From: Homalodisca vitripennis
Taxonomy: Eukaryota; Arthropoda; Insecta; Hemiptera; Cicadellidae
Direction: 5' to 3'
DNA: 64,000 bases
Assembly (NCBI RefSeq): GCF_021130785.1
Contig: NC_060213.1
Location: 112,445,501-112,509,500, forward strand
Position numbers and translations under genes: made by a program. Below are positions 58,148 to 64,000 of this stretch, piece by piece. How positions within the stretch are numbered: position 1 is the stretch's first letter; every line of letters begins with the position of its first letter. Below the pieces are notes generated by a model, which made no database searches, was not told the origin of the DNA, and saw nothing but the letters and a program-made list of their open reading frames with translations.

Positions 58148-60930
58148 ATGAGTAGAAAAAACCAAGTGAGTTCCGAAAATACCGTAAACGGGGGCCCGGG
58201 AGCATGTAAATCGATATCGGGAAAGTCTCTTCTAAATAAAATTTTCATAGACTAAAGACGATTTTTTCAATAAACCCGAAACTCCCAGTTGTGTTCTGCT
58301 GGTGACAATTGCCGCGTCGTCACGAGAATAGCTGAAACGAAAACGCTTGTGAGTGAGGACAGCGGTGTTTTTTATAGTGGAAGTGGAAGTGATTTCTTCA
58401 GCAGCCTGCCAGTGCCACCTGCTACCGATGTCTCAGACACCACAACGGAAATGTGCACCTGTACACGTCCCTTTTCACCACCTAATCAACCTGAGCAAAT
58501 AGGCTAGATTTGGGGACAACAGTTGCAAGATTGTGTACCTCAGCAAATAAAGAAGGTAAAACCGATTCAAGAAAATCTTGATGATTCCCGCTTTATGAGC
58601 TGGTAAATGAGGCATTGCAGTGGAATACTTTGACAGTGCACAGCATCAATCAAAATGACAGTGGGGATCTTTTCACCAATACAAAGCGGCAGTATTTCTG
58701 ACCAAAACCGTTATTTGAACAAAAGCTTGTTTTTTTCAAAAAACTTGTTGTAAATTGGATAGCAGGCAGAGTAAGAGATAAGAGCTGAGGCATTGAGGAA
58801 GAGAGGAGAATGGGGAGCAGAGCTAGTAAAGAAGAGAGAAGAGTAGAGAGAGGGTAGAGATGAGACGGAGTAGAGAAGAAGAGAGGAGAGAGAGAGCAAG
58901 TGATAAGGAAAAAGACGCGTGAGCAAGGAAAGAAGGAGAACAGAGTAGAGAACAAAGAGATAGTGAGCGAGGAGAGAACGATAGAGAAGAGACCGTTTTA
59001 GAGATTGTTAAAAAAGAACCATATCATTTAGTTTATTTCCAAATCCCCATACCCCCCGCTGGCTATCGTATACTGTGCTCACTTGTAAGCTCTATGCGGG
59101 GACGACTGCCTTAGCTACATGCGGCTTTAATGATTGGAAAAATTACACCATACAAAATTCAAGATACATGATAAATAGTCTAGAGCACAGAGAATTGTGG
59201 TGCAACAAATTATTTGACCCGGATGACATGCACCTCAGAGAAATTGATTGCATAAACTACTTGAGCAGCATCAAAGTAAGAAGTGAAAGATTGGAGAGAT
59301 GTATTGTCAAGAGGTTGTTGAAAGTAGTTAAGTATTTAACTTCTCGAGGGCTTCCGTTTTATGGTTGAAAATGAAAATTTTGGGCGGTTCAAACCAGATT
59401 AAATGGTAATTTCCTTGGCTGTATCGAGTCTTTTGTCTTGTTCAAGTTTGAGTCCTTTCAATGGCTGACCATGTTTTCCTCGTTTCGGAATAGATAAAGG
59501 TAAAAGGAGTGCCCTCATACCTTATCTTCCACGATCGGTTAACGAGGTTTATTACTCTGTTTAGCAGACCAAATGTTTAAATCACAAAATCGCGTCAGAT
59601 ATCAATAGAATTCTAATATTTTTTCGATTTATTGTCGACTCTACATCCCCAAGGGGGGGGGGCAAAAATATAGTTTCCAGTGTGGATTCAATTGACTTGT
59701 TGTCATTCGTTTTGTAGCACCCTGACGGGTCCACCTAATGAGCGGTTTCATAAACGTTCATCCCAAATTGTTGCCCATAAAAGGGGAAAAACAAAAAAGG
59801 ATTTAAAACCAATGGAGAAGGCTGTGATGAAATACTCTGTTGAAAGTTTGAAACTTAAATTATTCAGTGACCTGGTATAAGAGGTTCTAGAGTGTACGAC
59901 AAATGCAAGTAACATGTCTGGGTGTTACAAAGGGGCTTCAAAATCGGAATCAAAGAGCAAACTTCCTCTTGCTCACTACGTTTCCTTGCCGCAGAGACTC
60001 ATTCGTTACAGCTAAGTAGGTTCTCGACCGCTGCAGAAAAGTAGTTAGTAGTTTCTGTTGGAATATTTTGCCCCTGGCACAGCCTAAATGTACAACTTTT
60101 TCCATTCATCTACACACAGATGGGAAATTCTCTTGTCCGCAATTATGACAAAGAATGTTTGACAGTCAAGGACCCTTTTCGAAAACTCGCTGTGAGTGCA
60201 ACGAGCAGATGCCAGTTAAAAGCCATGCAACCAAGTCATATTATAACAAAATAAATCGCAGACATCCACTTCAAACCGAAGGAAAATAAAAAACGAACGT
60301 ATGTACGACTTGAAGCCAAACAACTGATAGAGAAGCTCCATGTCTTTGGAAATGACCATGATGATTTTGTTTTTTTTTGGAATAAAGTACTTCATGAAGT
60401 TTCATTGACATCAGTGTAACGACTTCAATCCTAAGATGGAGACTTAGATCAGACAGCACTTTCGTACGAGTTTCCTAGAGTCTTTTCTAAGTTCATTAAA
60501 GAAATGAGGAAAACAATTTTCTAACTTTGTAAAGTGAGGCAAAAGCTTATGTTGCAATTCTCAAGAGTACCTAAACAAAGACAATACAAGGGAAGAAAGA
60601 AACCAAAAAATCCCCTTTTGGAGAAAAGCAAAGAGGGAGCCATACTGGAGTTTCGATGGGCCGGAAATTCAGTTCCTTGGATCAATTGTTACTACAAAAG
60701 CAATTGATACACTCCTAGCTAGGCAACTAACAAGGAGAGAAAATCAATTTATGTCACCCCCAACCGAGACTCCTCCTCATACGTTTTTATGGAATTTGAA
60801 TAAAATTGAGGAGTTCAATCTTGAAGGAAAAGGCAACAAAGCTAAATGATAAGAATATTCAACAGGACCTAGATGGGGATTCATTTCCAGGATGAGTGTT
60901 TGTATCTTCAAAAATTTTTAAAAGATGATG
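58148..60930 (+). pseudogene. hAT transposase relic, TTF-type zinc finger / DUF4371
   Basis: A start-like frame MSRKNQVSSENTVNGGPGAC (58148-58252) is followed by an acidic stretch, then a GA-rich insertion (about 58757-58990). At 59075-59365 CKLYAGTTALATCGFNDWKN begins the TTF-type finger, continued by a His-Arg-Glu-Leu-Trp segment and, at the end, KYLTSRGLPFYG, a hallmark of ZMYM1-like hAT proteins. Around 59895-60010 a Tyr-Asp...NMSGCYKG stretch and a Leu-Ala-His-Tyr-Val segment match the catalytic core region. Near 60185-60215 a Thr-Arg-Trp relic, and at about 60860-60915 a DLDGDSF...CLYLQKFL stretch match the C-terminal end. Frame changes and stops throughout; no functional transposase. 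Confidence 0.82.
58757..58990. repeat. purine-rich (GA) low-complexity tract within hAT relic
   Basis: Irregular AGAGA/GGAGA repeats such as AGAGAAGAGTAGAGAGAGGG. It separates two parts of the transposase and has no coding sense; the Ser/Leu-rich minus-strand frames here are artefacts of composition. Confidence 0.85.
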
Positions 60931-61260
60931 ATACCACATTCTAATGATAGAGGAACAATTTACTGTCAGAACAGGAATGGAGGAAAGGAGACAGAAAGTC
61001 TCAAACCGACCGGGAACGTAAAGCCTACAGGCTATTGTGACAAACATGTAAAAAACCCTAAAACTTGAATCTCTTTTTCCGAACGTAGGAAGTGGTATTG
61101 CGGAATCTCTTCTTGACATTGGCGGTTTGGTCTAATTGCAGACGGAGAGTAAAGAAAAGATCCTTATTCTGCTCTTACTCGAGTCAAGAATTATTTCGAT
61201 GGTCGACTCTACGGCAAGAAAACATACTCAGGCACTAAAGCTCGCTCTCTTATTTAGTAG

Positions 61261-62667
61261 AAAGTGAATATAGTTACAAGCTACGTTTCCGTTTGATGAC
61301 TTGAACTCGATGCGTTTTGCCTCATCAAAAGCACGGAAGAAAAGACTTTGTTTAAATCACGGGAATATATTCGTGCATTGAGGAAAATAATAAAAAGTTC
61401 TTTTGTTAAACAGTATGCCTCAAATTAATTTTATAGTTCCTAGCACATTGTTTGTATTATTTGTGATTAAATGTGTCATAGGACACCAAGGTTGCTTTAC
61501 CACAAGTTCTAATGTCATTTCTTTTATGTAACCATAATGTCCTTGAATAAACCAGAGAAAGTTTGATGACCAATTTGACCATGTTCATTGAGTTTATTAT
61601 TAAATCCTTTTCATTGTTTATTTCGTCTTATAAAACGCTAATTTAAACAGGCTATAACGTAGCTACTAAAGCTCTTCTTATTAAAATGGACAACAATAAA
61701 ATTCTGCCATTATATTATTATGGGCAGCAATTTATACTGAAGTAAGAGATAAAATTCACATAATTTTAACAAGCCTTAAAATTACAGTATGCATTTTAAT
61801 TCTTTTATTTTGAAAAAAAAATAAGCCTACAGTTTTTTTGATAGAAAGTAACATTAGCAAAAGTGCTGAACTTTGAATTTTGTGACTATTTAATGAATAG
61901 TTTAATCTACAAAAAAATGTTATTAAATTAAAAACTCATGTAAGGCTTTGGCTGTAGCTAGGTGACACACTTCTTTGTATGTCCTTACAAAACCAGTGGC
62001 TAAATAAGAACCGCATTGGATTCTCTTTAAAAAGAATGTTACCTACAAGTCTTACAATCAAAATAGACCCATATTCCCGATCTTTAAAGATACAAATTAA
62101 ATGCTCAGCATGTAAGGCATTTCCCTTTCCCTTTGCAAGTTGGCAGCTTTCTATAATTTTGTCTGTTTTTGTTTCGTTTGTTTTTGTGTGTTTTATAGGA
62201 TAGAAATGAACAGCAACAGCATAGTTTTCTTTACAAAAACCGGTTTGAATTTGAACATATATAGCATAAGTCAGTTTTTTATACAAACAATGTATCATTA
62301 GACCTGGCCCATTTGAACACAATAATTTAAAGTTTTATAGTTAATTTTGCTGAATGTTTGTTCACTTTTTCCTCAAAGAGTTTAATACTCTATAATGGTC
62401 CTCTCTCTGTAATGGTCTTTAAATATTTAAGTAAGTTGAAATTTTATTACAAAAATATAATATGGCCCAATACAGCAAGAACACCTTTTTATTATTGTAA
62501 CAAGATAAGCCTAACGGCGGCCAAAAAACCTTTAATTCGGGCCCTGGCCACAAGACAATAAAAAAAGAACAAAACTGAAAACCTGTCTTGGCTGCGTATT
62601 CAGAATTGGAGGTGGTTCCTCCAGGAGCTTATTCCATTCAGCATTCTCTATATTTACATACTCCCCA
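61261..62667. other. no supported gene; minus-strand open frame of unknown origin
   Basis: A 128-codon minus-strand frame (62322-61936) is the only long one. It has a Cys-x-Leu-Ala-Lys-Gly-Lys-Gly stretch loosely like a SWIM zinc-finger relic of transposon-linked proteins, but the metal ligands are not convincing. Otherwise AT-rich. Confidence 0.35.
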
Positions 62668-62762
62668 CCCCCCCCCCCCCCCACCCCCCCCCCCCCCCAC
62701 CCCCCCCCCCCCCCACCCCCCCCCCCCCCCACCCCCCCCCCCCCCCACCCCCCCCCCCCCCA
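62668..62762. repeat. C-rich tract: C14-C17 runs separated by single A
   Basis: About six runs of C separated by lone A bases, giving a unit of roughly 16-17 bp. On the minus strand it is a G-rich tract able to form G-quadruplexes. The long Pro and Gly frames across it are meaningless. It ends 80 bp before the RhoGEF exon. Confidence 0.93.
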
Positions 62763-62840
62763 AACCACCTAAGCTATTTTGAAGTGGTTCACATCTTACT
62801 TGTACTGCTTGGATTCTGAGTTGAACGGTTGTGTTGCCAG

Positions 62841-63042
62841 ACTTTGAGCTGTGACAGTGAGACAGATAGACAGCGATGGCTCCAGGTGTCAAGTCCCCCG
62901 CAGTCTGAGGCTCCTGGGGAGACACTCTACGAGGGATGGGACTGCCCTCAGGTCACGGCCATCCATAACTACCTGCCGTCACAGCCCGACGAGCTCAACC
63001 TCGCTCTGGGCGACATTGTCAACGTTCTGCGCAAGACTGAAG
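62841..63042 (+). CDS. ephexin-type RhoGEF exon: PH end and SH3 start
   Basis: Acceptor TGTTGCCAG, donor TGAAG|GTATGT, starting in phase 0 and leaving one base. It reads TLSCDSETDRQRWLQ (C-terminal helix of a PH domain, with the conserved Arg-Trp), a linker ending ETLYEGWDCPQ, then VTAIHNYLPSQPDELNLALG followed by DIVNVLRKTEG. The last part is an SH3 domain: ALYDY-like strand, the acidic RT loop with Asp-Glu-Leu, and the Gly-Asp-(I/V) strand. The order DH-PH-linker (W-D-C-P-Q)-SH3 is specific to the ephexin/NGEF/ARHGEF5-16-19-26 family, which activates Rho GTPases (Exn in flies). The SH3 Trp should open the next exon. No DH exon is in the window. Confidence 0.9.
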
Positions 63043-64000
63043 GTATGTGTGGATAGAGCCAGTGTGTTACGCAATATTTAATTTATTCTGCAATCATTAC
63101 ATCACACAGATTGTGGAATCTAGAAAACTCCAATGTAATGTTGATGATGAAGTAATCAAAAATTAAACTCATAGGTATTGCAAAAACGCAAACAAATTAT
63201 TTTTTTGTTTAATTACAATAATACAAGTACAATACTAAAGTTAGTGGAGCAAATATTTAAGAGAATTTAAGCCCTATTTCAGGGATATAGCACCCCGAAA
63301 TCCCAAACTTAGGTCAGTGTGACTTGTGGCCAAATATTTGTGTTGAAACTCTTGATATAATACACAGGTGTATTAGTAATAGCATTATAAATTAACATTT
63401 TTTGTAGATGAAATATTACCTTTCACATAAAAAGCACTTTGATCAACCATTTGACATCACACGCTGTCAAAGACTTCACTCTTGGAACATTCGTCTGAAG
63501 AGATCCAAAAAAAGTCTTTGAAGAAGTCCAAAACAAACTCTTTACATTGTTTTTGACATCAGTGTCACTTAGACTACACAATATAGTGTATAAGAGATAT
63601 TCTAATTGTCTCACAGGTGCATAATTGACTGCACTACAGTGTTTTAGGCACAAATCCAAAAGGACAGTGGAGCAACCAAGTTTTCGACACATAACGTAGC
63701 TGTAGTGTGAAGGGTTGATTCAATGTGAATGTTGAGTTTGCTCCAGTTCACCTTCCCACAATAGCTGTTATGTGTGGAATACTAGTGGTGTTGACATGAA
63801 ACATAAATACCAAATACTTCTATCTAATAATAATAGTGAAACATGTAAGAAAATAGTGGGAATTTGAATCAGCTAATAGTATCAGAAACATGTAAAAGAG
63901 ATAGCGGGAATTGAGTCCCACTAATCAGAACATCTGAGTACTAATCAGCTAAAAACTCAAGTTGTACAAATTTAAAAAGTTCTACATTTTTTATAAACAG
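63043..64000. other. intron of the RhoGEF gene
   Basis: AT-rich, no coding similarity. The window ends with TTTTTTATAAACAG, an acceptor-like sequence, so the next SH3 exon may start at the base after the window. Confidence 0.5.

Larger units (their letters stand above)
57501..61260 (+). mobile_element. hAT-superfamily transposon (ZMYM1/DUF4371-like), decayed
   Basis: The limits are approximate. A G/C-rich left part (AAGGCGCGAGGACC near 57531; GGGGGGGCGC near 57563; GGCGCCCGCCGGCCGCC near 57838) resembles the leader of this hAT group. A transposase relic follows at 58148-60930. The right end is not defined, and no clear terminal inverted repeat pair was found. It lies downstream of the last ABCB exon, in the same orientation. 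Confidence 0.65.

Noticed and set aside
58650..58955. Ser/Leu-rich minus-strand protein
   Set aside because: Product of the GA-rich tract; no domain.
62532..62925. Long Gly-rich (minus) and Pro-rich (plus) open frames
   Set aside because: They exist only because the C-rich tract lacks stop codons.

Overview
This is nuclear DNA of an insect: AT-rich, with split genes, consensus GT-AG introns, many LINE fragments and an errantivirus-type endogenous retrovirus. The species cannot be read from the sequence; the mix of TEs would suit a hemipteroid insect, but that is only an impression.

Host genes are a small part of the window. On the + strand an ABCB full-transporter gene (P-glycoprotein/Mdr type) is spread over about 54 kb. 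Nine exons (7888-8022, 28370-28485, 30242-30347, 36237-36370, 41822-41993, 46107-46231, 50293-50464, 51685-51909, 56352-56482) join in correct phase and encode the first membrane domain and the start of the first nucleotide-binding domain. A micro-exon at 3099-3147 may precede them, and a degraded piece at 57449-57500 may follow. Nothing in the window encodes the second half. A separate + strand exon at 62841-63042 encodes the end of a PH domain and the start of an SH3 domain of an ephexin-type RhoGEF, without its DH exons. At the left, a single minus-strand exon (1935-2066) carries an ankyrin repeat.

Most of the rest is mobile or repeated DNA. The second ABCB intron holds a complete but frame-broken Ty3/gypsy-type endogenous retrovirus in sense orientation (9451-23055): LTRs of about 0.82 kb, gag with two zinc knuckles, protease, a region with the motif order of an SGNH/GDSL hydrolase, then RT-RNase H, integrase with a GPY/F module, and a baculovirus-F-like env. 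The SGNH-like region between protease and RT is the most striking observation. LINE remnants lie at 5270-6932 (with a 119-bp piece of RT repeated five times), 26984-28335, 34700-35790, 37531-38440, 46525-47170, 47450-49250 (R1-clade) and 52251-52650. A hAT transposon with a ZMYM1/DUF4371-like transposase lies at about 57500-61260. Two short inverted-repeat elements with TACAGGGTG-type ends lie at 1012-1441 and 52656-53058.

Tandem arrays are prominent: ten units of 292 bp (31440-34360), a 58-75-bp minisatellite with longer-period duplications (39440-41390), seven units of 54 bp (49808-50184), and a C-rich tract (62668-62762) just before the ephexin exon. Single-base and dinucleotide indels break nearly every long reading frame, including a host exon, so part of the apparent decay may be sequencing or assembly error. 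The abrupt change from half an ABCB gene to half a RhoGEF gene beside the C-rich tract raises the possibility of a misjoin.
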